Assembly (NCBI RefSeq): GCF_947503875.1
Contig: NZ_CANNFH010000005.1
Coordinates: 124,001 to 188,000 of the forward strand
Length of the DNA: 64,000 bases
Direction of reading: 5' to 3'
DNA from: an uncultured Polaribacter sp.
Lineage (GTDB): Bacteria; Bacteroidota; Bacteroidia; Flavobacteriales; Flavobacteriaceae
In this document: in pieces, positions 25,234 to 34,406 of the stretch
Position numbering within the stretch: the first letter of the stretch is position 1
How the letters are laid out: each line of letters begins with the position of its first letter
The notes under the pieces: generated by a model
Told to the model about the DNA's origin: nothing
Seen by the model: the letters and a program-made list of their open reading frames with translations, nothing else
Database searches by the model: none
Translations under genes and position numbers: made by a program

Positions 25234-27672
25234 TTATTTATTAGCAATTCTAATCACATCAGCAAAAATACCAGAAGCAGTTACATCTGCGCCAGCACCA
25301 GCACCTTTAATAATTAGTGGGTTTTCTGGGTATCTGTCTGTAAAAAATAAAACAATATTATCACTTCCTTCTAAATTGTAAAATGGATGATCTGAGGCAA
25401 TGTGTTGCAAGCCAACATTTGCTTTTCCATCTACAAATTCAGCAACATATTTTAGCCTGCAATTTTTGTCATTTGCGTCTTTAAATATTTGTTGAAAATG
25501 CACTTCGTTTTTAGTTAAAGAAGCATAAAAATCATCATTATTAGTTGTGCTTAAACTTTCTTCCGTTAAAAAAGAATTGTTGGCAATGTCTTCTAATTCT
25601 AATTGATAACCACTTTCTCTAGCTAAAATTAAAATTTTTCTAGCAACATCTACACCACTTAAATCTATTTTAGGATCTGGTTCTGTAAAACCTTCTTTTT
25701 GTGCTTGTGCAACAACATTATGAAAAGTTGATTTTTCATTAAAATTATTAAACACAAAATTTAAACTACCAGACAAAACTGCCTGAATTTTATGCACTCT
25801 ATCACCAGAATTTATTAAATTTTTAAGCGTATCAATTATTGGTAAACCTGCACCAACATTCGTTTCAAATAAGAAATCTGCATTGTATTTTCTAGAAACT
25901 TCTTTTAAGGTTTTATAATTGTCATAATTAGAAGCACAAGCAATTTTATTACAGGTAACTACAGAAATGCTATCTCTTAAATATTTCTCATAAACCTCAG
26001 AAACTGCCTGATTTGCTGTGTTGTCTATAAATACACTATTTCTATGGTTTGCTTTTTTAACCTCGTTATAAAAATTATCTAAACTTGTTGGTTCTCCATT
26101 TTCTAAGGCTTCTTTCCAATTTTTTAAATCGATACCAGAATTGTTAAAAACCATTTTTCTAGAATTAGAAAGACCAATTACTCTAATTTTAAGTTTTAAG
26201 TTTTTCTTTAAAAAGCTTTTTTGTTGCTCTAATTGCGCTAAAAAGCGTTCGCCAACATTACCTACACCTGTTACAAACAGATTTAACTGTTTTGTTTTTT
26301 CTTCAAAAAACTGCTCGTGTAATGTGTTTAAAGCTTTTTTTGCATCGTATTTGTTAATTACTGCAGAAATATTTTTTTCTGAAGAACCTTGTGCAATTGC
26401 CCTAACATTTACATTGTTTTTACCCAAAGCGCTAAACATTTGTCCGCTTAAACCTTGGTAATTTTTCATGCTTTCTCCAACTACAGCAATAATTGCCAAA
26501 TTGTTTTCTACATGAATGGGTTGTATTTTTTTACGATCTATTTCTATACTAAAAGTTTCGTTTAATAACTCTTGTGCTTTTAAAGCATCGTTTTCATAAA
26601 CACCAACGCAAATAGAGTGTTCAGAAGACGCTTGGGTTATAAAAACTACATTTATTTTGGCTACTGAAAGTGTAGCAAATAATCGTTTAGAAAAACCAGG
26701 AATTCCAATCATTCCTCCACCTTCTAAAGTGATTAAGCTAATGTCTTCTATATGAGATATTCCTTTAACTTCGTTGCCGTTTTTAGGATTTTTACAAATT
26801 AATGTACCTACATTTTCTGGTTCAAAAGTGTTTTTAATACGAATAGGAATTTCTTTTCTTAAAGCTGGCTGAATTGTTGGCGGATATAAAACTTTTGCAC
26901 CAAAGTGCGATAATTCCATTGCTTCTTCATAAGAAATCTCTGAAATGGCATAAGCCTGTTTTACAACTCTAGGATTTGCAGTAAACATGCCAGGCACGTC
27001 TGTCCAGATTTGTAATTCGTTAGTGTTTAAAGCTGCTGCATAAATAGCTGCAGAAAAATCAGAGCCACCTCTACCTAAAGTAGTGGTTTCTCCTTTATCG
27101 TTTGCAGAAATAAAACCACCTAAAAGGGTAACTTGATGTTTGTTTTCTTTAAAAAACGCCTCAATATTTTTGTTAGAACGCTCAAAGTTTACTTGTGCGT
27201 TTAGAAAATCGTCATTGGTAATAATTAACTCCCTACTCTCTTTATGTGTAGCATCTAAAGTTTCATTCGCTGCGTTTGCAATAATATAAGACGATAATCT
27301 TTCGCCAAAACTAGAAATTTTAGCCAATGTTTTGTCAGACAATTCTTGTAATAAAAAAACGCCTTCGTAAATAGAATATAAGTTATCAAAGAGGCTAGTT
27401 ACTTTATCTATAACAGTTGTTTTGTTGTTTGGAATTAAATCTTCCACAATTTGGTTGTGTAAATCTTCAACTTCTGAAAGGTTCTCTTTTGCTTTTTTAA
27501 CATCACTTAAGGCTAAACTTGCTCCTGCTAAAAGATTGTTAGTGGTTTTACCAAATGCTGAAACTACAACTGCAACTTTTTCTTTTTGAGATGCCTTTGC
27601 AACAATTGCCAATACTTTTTTTATGTTTTCTGAGTTTGCGACAGATGAACCGCCGAATTTTAATACTTTCAT
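25234..27672 (-). CDS. thrA: Bifunctional aspartate kinase / homoserine dehydrogenase
   Basis: An 812-residue fusion. Residues 1-about 290 are aspartate kinase (VLKFGGSSVANSENI, SFGERLSSY, TTLGRGGSDFSAA); about 310-450 are two ACT-type regulatory regions (ISLITLEGGGMIGIPGF, LAIIAVVGESM); from about 465 the homoserine dehydrogenase has a Rossmann motif (VTGVGNVGERFLAQL) and catalytic segments TEPDPKIDLSGVDVARK and VLSGSLNFVF. It makes aspartyl phosphate and reduces aspartate semialdehyde, the first and third steps toward threonine. Feedback by threonine is expected from family knowledge. A threonine-rich leader peptide lies about 100 bp upstream, implying attenuation. Confidence 0.96.
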   Translation of the reverse strand: MKVLKFGGSSVANSENIKKVLAIVAKASQKEKVAVVVSAFGKTTNNLLAGASLALSDVKKAKENLSEVEDLHNQIVEDLIPNNKTTVIDKVTSLFDNLYSIYEGVFLLQELSDKTLAKISSFGERLSSYIIANAANETLDATHKESRELIITNDDFLNAQVNFERSNKNIEAFFKENKHQVTLLGGFISANDKGETTTLGRGGSDFSAAIYAAALNTNELQIWTDVPGMFTANPRVVKQAYAISEISYEEAMELSHFGAKVLYPPTIQPALRKEIPIRIKNTFEPENVGTLICKNPKNGNEVKGISHIEDISLITLEGGGMIGIPGFSKRLFATLSVAKINVVFITQASSEHSICVGVYENDALKAQELLNETFSIEIDRKKIQPIHVENNLAIIAVVGESMKNYQGLSGQMFSALGKNNVNVRAIAQGSSEKNISAVINKYDAKKALNTLHEQFFEEKTKQLNLFVTGVGNVGERFLAQLEQQKSFLKKNLKLKIRVIGLSNSRKMVFNNSGIDLKNWKEALENGEPTSLDNFYNEVKKANHRNSVFIDNTANQAVSEVYEKYLRDSISVVTCNKIACASNYDNYKTLKEVSRKYNADFLFETNVGAGLPIIDTLKNLINSGDRVHKIQAVLSGSLNFVFNNFNEKSTFHNVVAQAQKEGFTEPDPKIDLSGVDVARKILILARESGYQLELEDIANNSFLTEESLSTTNNDDFYASLTKNEVHFQQIFKDANDKNCRLKYVAEFVDGKANVGLQHIASDHPFYNLEGSDNIVLFFTDRYPENPLIIKGAGAGADVTASGIFADVIRIANK

Positions 27673-27715
27673 TTTGTATAATGTAAAATAATGAAAATTA
27701 ATGTTTTATGAGTTT

Positions 27716-27742
27716 TATTTCGATTTTATCGAAATAAATGTA
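27716..27742 (-). promoter_or_regulatory. Inverted repeat in the thrA leader
   Basis: Perfect 11-bp stem TTTATTTCGAT, loop AAA, ATCGAAATAAA, between the leader peptide and thrA. On the transcript it is followed by ACUCAUAAAAC rather than a U-run, so it is not a clear terminator; it may be part of the attenuator structure or block ribosomes. Confidence 0.5.
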
Positions 27743-27772
27743 ACCTGAGTTTGTATAATAATTGCGAAACCC

Positions 27773-27814
27773 CTAAAGGGTAATGGTAGTAGAAGTGCGT
27801 GTAATATTTCCCAT
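27773..27814 (-). CDS. thr operon leader peptide (13 residues)
   Basis: From ATG at 27814 to TAG at 27773-27775 the frame encodes MGNITRTSTTITL: five threonines and two isoleucines in 13 residues, strikingly like E. coli thrL (MKRISTTITTT...). It lies 100 bp upstream of thrA on the same strand and about 65 bp after a good promoter box. The frame stays open upstream to a GTG at 27874, and those codons are also Thr/Val-rich, but the promoter position favours the ATG. A small hairpin (ACCC/GGGT) spans the stop codon. Inferred role: ribosome-mediated attenuation by threonine and isoleucine. Confidence 0.65.
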   Translation of the reverse strand: MGNITRTSTTITL

Positions 27815-27878
27815 AGGAATAGTAACTACAGTAGTAGTTTGAAAATTTTTTATGTTTATTTTTGAAATATCCACAAAG

Positions 27879-27886
27879 CAAAAATA
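27879..27886 (-). promoter_or_regulatory. Promoter -7 box for the thr operon
   Basis: Minus-strand TATTTTTG followed by C, a full TAnnTTTG match. A partial -33 element (GTTG) lies 16 bp upstream at 27903-27906. Transcription would begin near 27872, placing the leader peptide ATG about 58 nt into the transcript. Confidence 0.55.
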
Positions 27887-27899
27887 ATGGTATTAATTA

Positions 27900-28204
27900 A
27901 AACAACTTTAGGTATTAAAGATTTTTTTCAGGTTTGGGTTAATTAATATGAATTTAATAATATAAAGCATCTTAAATATAAAAAATTTATTTTTTAGGTA
28001 TTTTATTTAAATTTCCTATAATGTCTAAAAAGCAAGCGTTTTAAGGATTTGTACATTTTTAAGAAACTTATTTTGTGTTTGTGTACGTTTTGAGAAGCTA
28101 ATTTTAAGTTGTATGCGATAAGGGTAATAGTCCTATATTTTTGTTAAATATGATGAATTAATTACAAAATAACGATATTTTTATAAATAAAATTTAAATG
28201 ATTT
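27900..28204 (+). promoter_or_regulatory. Upstream region of the hglS-like gene with paired direct repeats
   Basis: No gene seen. Two imperfect direct repeats with a 32-bp period, TTTGTACATTTTTAAGAAAC (from 28048) and TGTGTACGTTTTGAGAAGCT (from 28080), differ by a few substitutions and one indel. A -7 box TATTTTTG lies at 28136-28143, about 60 bp before the ATG. Two sites one DNA-helix multiple apart suggest an activator or repressor site for the catabolic pair. Confidence 0.4.
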
Positions 28205-29107
28205 ATGAGTGTATTAGAACAAGTTTTAGATAAGTTAATGACTACTTATAGAGAAAAGGTGCCAAGTGTTTCTATAATTAATAAGGCATTAATAGCAAAA
28301 GGTGTTATTGCAGTACCAGAAGATATTGAAAATGATCATATTGCTTTTCGTACAATGGGTGTTGCTCATTTAGGCATACAATCTTTAGAGAAAATTTTTC
28401 TGCATTATGGTTATAAAGCAGAAGATCATTATGTTTTTGAAAAGAAAAAACTAAAAGCGCGTTGGTATGCTCCGCCAGAAAATAAATTTCCTAGAATATT
28501 TATTAGCGAACTTAAAGTAGCAGAGCTTTCTGAGGCAACGCAACAAATTATTAAATCTTACACTAATGAAGTTAAGGCTGACCCTGTAGATGATCTCAAT
28601 TTGAATGATGCAAATGCTGTAGGACAATTCTTGCATTCTCCTTTATGGAGAACTCCCTTATCCGCTGATTATAAAAGTTTACTTGCAGAAAGTGAATATG
28701 CTGCTTGGGTAATTTATAATCGATATTATTTAAATCATTATACTATAAATGTAGATAATTTACCTGAAGGTTATAATAACTTAAAAGATTTTAATACTTT
28801 TTTAGTGGATATAGGGGTTGTTTTAAGTGATGCAGGCGGAATTATAAAAGAAAGTAAAGACGGGTTGTTATTGCAATCTTCAACTGTATCAGAATTGTGT
28901 AATGCTACTTTTTCAGCAGGAGATCAATTTGAAATAGCTGGAAGTTATGTAGAATTTGCAGAAAGAAGAGTGTTACCTGAATTTAGTCATTTACCTAAAA
29001 ATGAAATTAAAAGAATATATAGAAGAGAAGGTTTTGAAGCAGCAAATGCAGACAAAATTTTTGAAAGTACCTATACAAGTCAAACTAAAAACAACAAACT
29101 AAAATGA
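28205..29107 (+). CDS. DUF1338 protein, probable 2-oxoadipate dioxygenase/decarboxylase (HglS-like)
   Basis: A 300-residue member of the DUF1338 family, whose characterised member HglS is a non-haem Fe(II) enzyme turning 2-oxoadipate into D-2-hydroxyglutarate in lysine catabolism. NDHIAFRTMG gives His45 and Arg49, the same four-residue spacing as the metal-binding His and substrate-binding Arg I recall for HglS (His70/Arg74). Candidate remaining metal ligands are the His in LNHYTINV and the Glu in SYVEFAERR. The gene overlaps the next (saccharopine dehydrogenase family) by 4 bp, which supports a lysine or 2-aminoadipate pathway role. Substrate is inferred from family and neighbour. Confidence 0.8.
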   Translation: MSVLEQVLDKLMTTYREKVPSVSIINKALIAKGVIAVPEDIENDHIAFRTMGVAHLGIQSLEKIFLHYGYKAEDHYVFEKKKLKARWYAPPENKFPRIFISELKVAELSEATQQIIKSYTNEVKADPVDDLNLNDANAVGQFLHSPLWRTPLSADYKSLLAESEYAAWVIYNRYYLNHYTINVDNLPEGYNNLKDFNTFLVDIGVVLSDAGGIIKESKDGLLLQSSTVSELCNATFSAGDQFEIAGSYVEFAERRVLPEFSHLPKNEIKRIYRREGFEAANADKIFESTYTSQTKNNKLK

Positions 29108-30165
29108 TAAAAAAAATAGTAACCTTAGGTTTAGGAAAAGTAGGTACTTTAGTTGGTGTTTTATTAAGTGAAAAATATGAGGTAACAGGTGTAGATCTTA
29201 AAAAGCCACATTATGATTTTGAGATGCCTTTTAAGGTTCTTGAAGGAGATGTTACAGACGCATCTTTTATGACAAAATTGATTGCTGACCATGATGCTGT
29301 AGTATCTGCACTTCCCTATTTTTTGAATAAAGAAATTGCAAAAATAGCACACGAAAAAGGTGTGCATTATTTTGATTTAACAGAAGATGTAATCACAACA
29401 AATTACATAAGAGACTTAGCAAAAACAGCCACAGCAGCAATGGCACCACAATGTGGTTTGGCTCCTGGTGTTATTGGTATTATTGGTGCACATTTAGCCA
29501 ACGATTTTACTAAATTAAGAGATATTGAACTAAGAGTTGGTGCCTTGCCAAAATACCCAAATGGCACGCTAGCTTATTCTTTTACTTGGTCTCCAGAAGG
29601 TGTGGTTAATGAGTATATAAATGATGCTGAAGCCATACATAATGGTAAAAGAAAAATGGTAACTTCTTTAGATAGCATAGAATATATTAATATTGAAGGA
29701 AAAGAATTTGAGGCGTTTACAACCTCTGGAGGTTTAGGCACTATGTGTGAAACTTACGAAGGTAAATTAGACACTTTAAATTATAAAAGTATTAGATATC
29801 CTGGCCATGGTAAGCTTATGAAATTTTTAATACATGAGCTTATTTTAAAGGATGATAAAAAAGCACTTACAGAAATTTTAAAGAACGCAAAACCACCTGT
29901 AGAAGAAGATGTTGTTTATGTTTATGCTGTAGTAGAAGGCTGGAAAGGAGAAAAATTAGCTAGAAATGAGTTTTACAAAGCCTATTCTCCAAGATCCATT
30001 AAAGGGGAAAAATGGAGAGCTATTTCTTGGACAACAGCAGCGTCTATAGCAGCAGTTATAGAAATGGTAGATCAAGGCACACTGCCATCTAAAGGATTTA
30101 TAAAGCAAGAAGAAATTCCTTTTGATAAGTTTTTAGAAACAACGTTTGGTAGTTTTTACAGATAA
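29104..30165 (+). CDS. Saccharopine dehydrogenase family protein
   Basis: A 353-residue dehydrogenase with an N-terminal Rossmann fold (VTLGLGKVGTLVGVLLSE, followed by VTGVD) and the family's catalytic-domain segments APQCGLAPGVIGIIGAHLA and GTMCETYEGKLDTLNYKSIR. It is shorter than fungal Lys9 and resembles bacterial saccharopine dehydrogenases. ATG at 29104 overlaps the preceding stop (ATGA). Paired with the HglS-like enzyme, it most likely cleaves saccharopine to 2-aminoadipate semialdehyde and glutamate in lysine breakdown. The lysine-ketoglutarate reductase, semialdehyde dehydrogenase and aminotransferase steps are not in this window. Confidence 0.85.
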   Translation: MIKKIVTLGLGKVGTLVGVLLSEKYEVTGVDLKKPHYDFEMPFKVLEGDVTDASFMTKLIADHDAVVSALPYFLNKEIAKIAHEKGVHYFDLTEDVITTNYIRDLAKTATAAMAPQCGLAPGVIGIIGAHLANDFTKLRDIELRVGALPKYPNGTLAYSFTWSPEGVVNEYINDAEAIHNGKRKMVTSLDSIEYINIEGKEFEAFTTSGGLGTMCETYEGKLDTLNYKSIRYPGHGKLMKFLIHELILKDDKKALTEILKNAKPPVEEDVVYVYAVVEGWKGEKLARNEFYKAYSPRSIKGEKWRAISWTTAASIAAVIEMVDQGTLPSKGFIKQEEIPFDKFLETTFGSFYR

Positions 30166-30245
30166 TTCGTTTAAACTAAATAAAGAAAAATTTTATTTCC
30201 TTTATTTAGTGTTCGTCGTTCTTTTTTTTCTGAAATTAAAAGTAA

Positions 30246-31805
30246 TTATTTAATTCTGAGTCTATTTTTTTCTTTTATAATCTCAGCAATAGGTTTGTTT
30301 TGTATTTTACTCTCTAACCAAGACAAAATGTCTAAGTATAAAAATGCTCTTTTTTCATAAGGATGATTTTCGAAAACTTTTAATTTGGCATGAATTTTTT
30401 TGAATTCATTCTTAATTTCATGCGGAAAAACATCATTTAAATCTTTAATAGAAGTTAAAAATACTTTTTGTACCTCTTGTAAATTTTCCATTTTTAAAAG
30501 GTACTTATAGGTTTCTACAAATTGTCTTTCTAAATCATAATCTAAACCACACTCATAATGCGCAATTAAATTTAAAATACGTGCAAAACATTGTAAATCT
30601 TCTGCAGCACTAATGTTTTTTGAACGAATAATTTTCTGTAAATAAGCTATACAAAGCTTGTTTTTACCCATTCCAAAATACAAACAAGCAATTTTATAGT
30701 ATAATAAAACTACATAATGATTGTCTAGTCTGTTCTTAAATTTGTCAATCTTATCATTAATAATACCTACTAAATATTCTCCTTTTTCAAAATTTCCTTT
30801 TAAAAAGTGAAGGTGTAACTTGTTAGAATACAAATACAAGAAAATTAACAATTCTGTATTGGTATTCATTGGTATTAATTTCTGATCAATCTCCTTCTCA
30901 AAATGAGTTAATTCTTGCGTAAAAACAGTTAAGTTTTTTACTAAAAAAGAGGCTTCTAAAAAGTAATTTTTAGATTTTAAATAAAATACAGGGTGTAAAT
31001 TGATGAGTTTTGAATTGTCAAAAAGGTCTACACATTTTTTTGCGTATTTGTAACTCAATAAAAAATCTTGCACCAAAAAACTATGCCATAAATGCGCCTT
31101 ATTTAGCCACAAACGCTCTCTAAAACCCAATTCTGTATAATTGTATTTTGGCATTCTATCACTAAAATAGGTGTTTACAAACTGCAACTCGTCTTCATTT
31201 TTAACATAACCATTTTGTAACAAGTGGCTGTATAGTTGTAATGATAAGTTAGAAAGTTTACTAGCAATTACATTATGCTGACTTAGTTTTTTTGCCTGTA
31301 TAGATAGTTGGTCTGCTCTATTGCTTAGACTTCTGGTGATGTATTGCGTTTCTATTACTTTTTCTAATTCTACAATTTCGTAAGCAATATTTTTTTCTTC
31401 ATTTTCTAAAGCCATGTTTTTGGCTTTGTCTAATAGCTTTAAACTTTGTTTATACAGTCCTTTTTGGTACAAAACTGTTGCAAAATCTAATTGTTCACGT
31501 ATTTGAATTCGTACATTTTTATGAGCAGGATTTAAACGTAAACTAATTAATATTTGCTTGTATAAATGTGCTTTTAAATTAGAGAGTTGCTGTTTAGAAA
31601 CAATACCTGTTCCAATAATAACCTTTTCGTCGTAAGCTTTTAGTTTTTCTAAAAACTTAAATAAGGAGAAAAATTTAGCATCAACATTGCCACCTAATCT
31701 ACCTACATAAAGGTTAAATTGACGCTTTTCAGATTTGGTTAAAGATTTAATTAAAACAAAAAGAGCGTCATTTTGTTGATTGGCTGATGTAACATATTTA
31801 CTCAT
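30246..31805 (-). CDS. Uncharacterised helical (TPR-like) protein
   Basis: A 519-residue soluble protein without signal peptide or membrane segments. It is dominated by amphipathic helices with TPR-like spacing, for example DFATVLYQKGLYKQSLKLLD, KIACLYFGMGKNKLCIAYLQ and LHFLKGNFEKGEYLVGIIND. N-terminal KSLTKSEKRQFNLYVGRLGG is notable, with a conserved-looking segment KFFSLFKFLEKLKAYDE. I recognise it only as a conserved hypothetical of Bacteroidota. It is convergent with the saccharopine dehydrogenase gene and divergent from leuA, 129 bp away. A scaffolding or protein-interaction role is possible but unsupported. Confidence 0.8.
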   Translation of the reverse strand: MSKYVTSANQQNDALFVLIKSLTKSEKRQFNLYVGRLGGNVDAKFFSLFKFLEKLKAYDEKVIIGTGIVSKQQLSNLKAHLYKQILISLRLNPAHKNVRIQIREQLDFATVLYQKGLYKQSLKLLDKAKNMALENEEKNIAYEIVELEKVIETQYITRSLSNRADQLSIQAKKLSQHNVIASKLSNLSLQLYSHLLQNGYVKNEDELQFVNTYFSDRMPKYNYTELGFRERLWLNKAHLWHSFLVQDFLLSYKYAKKCVDLFDNSKLINLHPVFYLKSKNYFLEASFLVKNLTVFTQELTHFEKEIDQKLIPMNTNTELLIFLYLYSNKLHLHFLKGNFEKGEYLVGIINDKIDKFKNRLDNHYVVLLYYKIACLYFGMGKNKLCIAYLQKIIRSKNISAAEDLQCFARILNLIAHYECGLDYDLERQFVETYKYLLKMENLQEVQKVFLTSIKDLNDVFPHEIKNEFKKIHAKLKVFENHPYEKRAFLYLDILSWLESKIQNKPIAEIIKEKNRLRIK

Positions 31806-31934
31806 AAAATACTGATAATAAAATACTTATATTTTCTATTAGGTTATTAGAAATCGTATGGTTTTGTAAAAATAACTAAATAATATTATCTATTTATATA
31901 GATTTGATTAATAATAAGATAATCTTTAAATATT

Positions 31935-33110
31935 ATGCAAGATAATAAAGTGCAAATTTTTGATACTACACTAAGAGATGGCGAGCAGGTTCCTGGTTGT
32001 AAGTTAGATACTAAGCAAAAATTAGTAATTGCAGAAAGATTAGATGTATTAGGTGTAAATGTAATAGAAGCCGGTTTTCCTGTTTCTAGCCCTGGTGATT
32101 TTAATTCAGTTTCAGAAATTGCAAAAATTGTAAAAAATGCGACGGTTTGTGGTTTAACAAGAGCTGTAGAAAATGATATTAAGGTTGCTGCAGAGGCACT
32201 AAAATTTGCAAATCACCCCAGAATTCATACAGGTATTGGTACAAGTGATTCTCATATTAAGTTTAAATTTAATTCTACTAGAGAGGCAGTTATAGAAAGA
32301 GCAGTAAAAGCTGTTTCTTATGCAAAAACTTTTGTAGAAGATGTAGAGTTTTACGCAGAAGATGCAGGTAGAACAGATAATGAGTTTTTAGCTAGAGTTT
32401 GTGAAGCTGTAATAAAAGCAGGCGCAACTGTTTTAAACATTCCAGATACCACTGGTTATTGTTTGCCAGAAGAATATGGCGCTAAAATTAAATATTTACG
32501 TGATAATGTTAAAGGAGTAGAAAATGTAACACTTTCTTGCCACTGTCATAATGATTTAGGTATGGCAACTGCCAATTCAATTTCTGGAGTAATTAATGGT
32601 GCAAGACAAATAGAGTGTACTATTAATGGTATTGGAGAACGTGCAGGAAACACAGCTTTGGAAGAAGTAGTTATGGTACTAAAACAGCATCCTTACTTAA
32701 ATTTAGAGACTTCTATAAATACCAAACTACTGTATGATACTTCTATAATGGTTAGAGAAAGTATGGGTATGCCTGTGCAGCCAAACAAAGCAATTGTAGG
32801 TGCCAATGCTTTTGCGCATAGTTCTGGTATCCATCAAGATGGCGTTATAAAAAACAGAGAAACTTATGAAATTATGGATCCTGAAGACGTTGGCGTTACA
32901 GAGAGTGCTATTGTTTTAACCGCAAGAAGTGGTAGAGCAGCATTGGCTTATAGGGCAAAAAAGATTGGTTACGAGTTAACCAAGGTGCAATTAGATACTG
33001 CTTACACCTCTTTTTTAAATACAGCAGATAAGCAGAAGGAAGTTAAAGATAAAGATATACATGCAATTATGGCAGAGGTAAATAAAATCTCTAAAATTGC
33101 AATGTTGTAA
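31935..33110 (+). CDS. leuA: 2-isopropylmalate synthase (short form)
   Basis: Condenses acetyl-CoA with 2-oxoisovalerate, first committed leucine step. 391 residues: catalytic TIM barrel with [17 protein letters not shown] and the metal-binding [14 protein letters not shown], then [14 protein letters not shown] and [20 protein letters not shown]. The long C-terminal LeuA dimer regulatory domain (about 120 residues) is absent, as in other short Bacteroidota LeuA proteins, so classical leucine feedback may be lacking. Homocitrate and citramalate synthases share the barrel; adjacency to leuB and ilv genes favours LeuA. leuB begins 91 bp downstream, but leuC and leuD are not adjacent. Confidence 0.88.
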   Translation: MQDNKVQIFDTTLRDGEQVPGCKLDTKQKLVIAERLDVLGVNVIEAGFPVSSPGDFNSVSEIAKIVKNATVCGLTRAVENDIKVAAEALKFANHPRIHTGIGTSDSHIKFKFNSTREAVIERAVKAVSYAKTFVEDVEFYAEDAGRTDNEFLARVCEAVIKAGATVLNIPDTTGYCLPEEYGAKIKYLRDNVKGVENVTLSCHCHNDLGMATANSISGVINGARQIECTINGIGERAGNTALEEVVMVLKQHPYLNLETSINTKLLYDTSIMVRESMGMPVQPNKAIVGANAFAHSSGIHQDGVIKNRETYEIMDPEDVGVTESAIVLTARSGRAALAYRAKKIGYELTKVQLDTAYTSFLNTADKQKEVKDKDIHAIMAEVNKISKIAML

Positions 33111-33201
33111 AATAAGATCAATCAGAGTACATTAAACCTATAATGGGTTATTTATTAAAGTTAAATATCCTCTTAGGTTGCTATACAAATGGTGCAACAC
33201 A

Positions 33202-34323
33202 ATGAAATATACAATTGCCGTACTTCCTGGAGATGGGATTGGTCCTGAAGTAACCAATCAAGCAAAAAAAGCGCTAGATGCAGTAGCAGAGGCGTATGAC
33301 CATATTTTTTTATACAAAGAAGCACAAATAGGCGCTGTCTCAATTGAAGGTTCTGGAAATCCATTACCAGAGAAAACAATAGAAATTTGTAAAAATGCAG
33401 ATGCCATTTTGTTTGGTGCTATTGGTGATGTAAAATATGATGAGGATCCTACATTAAGAATAAGACCAGAGCAAGGATTGTTAAAGTTAAGAAAAGAATT
33501 AGATCTTTTTTGTAATATAAACCCATCAAAAGCTTATGATCAGTTAATTAAAAACTCTCCTTTAAAAAGAGAAATTATTAAAGGAACAGATATTGTTATT
33601 TATAGAGAGCTAAGTGGTGGTAGTTATTCAGGTAAAAAAGAATTGAGCAAAGATGGTACAGTAGCATCTGATGTTTCTGTTTATTCTGTAGCACAAATAT
33701 CTAGAATTACACATTTGGCTTTTAAAGCAGCGCAAACAAGAAGAAAAAAGGTGACTTTAATAGATAAGTCTAACGTTTTAGAAACTTCTCGTTTATGGAG
33801 AAAAACCGTTAAAGAAATTGCAAAGTCTTATAAAAAGGTTAAGGTAGAATATTTGTTTGCAGACAATGCTGCAAAAGAGCTCATCTTAATGCCTAAGAAG
33901 TTCGATATTATTTTAACAGATAATTTATATGGTGATTTGTTATCGGATGAAGCTGCTGTAATTACAGGTTCAATAGGTATGTTGGCTTCATGTTGTATTG
34001 GAGAAGAGCATGCTCTGTTTACTCCTGTTCATGGTACATATCCTAAAGCAGTTGGTAAAGATATTGCAAATCCATTAGCTTCTATTTTATCTGCAGCTTT
34101 AATGTTAGAACATTTAGGTTTGTTAGATGAGGCAGAGGCAATACAGAAAGCTGTAGAAAAATCTTTAGATTTGGGCATTACTACGCAAGATTTAAAAGGT
34201 AAAAATAAATATGCAGCTTCTACTTCTAAAGTAGGTGATTTTATAGCGGATTATATTTTAAATCAAGAAGATAGTAACATGAATTTTATTAACATTCATG
34301 CAGGGCAAAGTACAATTATTTAA
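33202..34323 (+). CDS. leuB: 3-isopropylmalate dehydrogenase
   Basis: NAD-dependent oxidative decarboxylase of 373 residues from ATG at 33202. I choose this start because the conserved opening KYTIAVLPGDGIGPEV follows directly; an in-frame TTG at 33178 would add eight unlikely residues. Substrate- and metal-binding motifs: LRIRPEQGLLKLRKEL, IYRELSGGSYSG, DKSNVL, DNLYGDLLSDEA and PVHGTYPKAVGKDIANP. The C-terminus has an unusual tail, MNFINIHAGQSTII, beyond the usual end. It precedes ilvD by 375 bp that contain the ilv attenuator. Confidence 0.9.
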   Translation: MKYTIAVLPGDGIGPEVTNQAKKALDAVAEAYDHIFLYKEAQIGAVSIEGSGNPLPEKTIEICKNADAILFGAIGDVKYDEDPTLRIRPEQGLLKLRKELDLFCNINPSKAYDQLIKNSPLKREIIKGTDIVIYRELSGGSYSGKKELSKDGTVASDVSVYSVAQISRITHLAFKAAQTRRKKVTLIDKSNVLETSRLWRKTVKEIAKSYKKVKVEYLFADNAAKELILMPKKFDIILTDNLYGDLLSDEAAVITGSIGMLASCCIGEEHALFTPVHGTYPKAVGKDIANPLASILSAALMLEHLGLLDEAEAIQKAVEKSLDLGITTQDLKGKNKYAASTSKVGDFIADYILNQEDSNMNFINIHAGQSTII

Positions 34324-34406
34324 AAGTAAAGGTTAATTTATAGATTTTTAAAGAAGTAATGGAGCATTAAATGTTCAGTAAAAATATAAAATTTTTGTAT
34401 CAATAA

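Noticed and set aside
27716..27742. Intrinsic terminator of the thr leader
   Set aside because: The stem is AT-rich and is followed by ACTCATAAAAC rather than a T-run on the transcript; kept only as an inverted repeat.
33178..33201. TTG start extending LeuB by eight residues
   Set aside because: The added residues (LYKWCNT) precede the conserved KYTIAVLPGDGIG opening and ATG 33202 fits the family.
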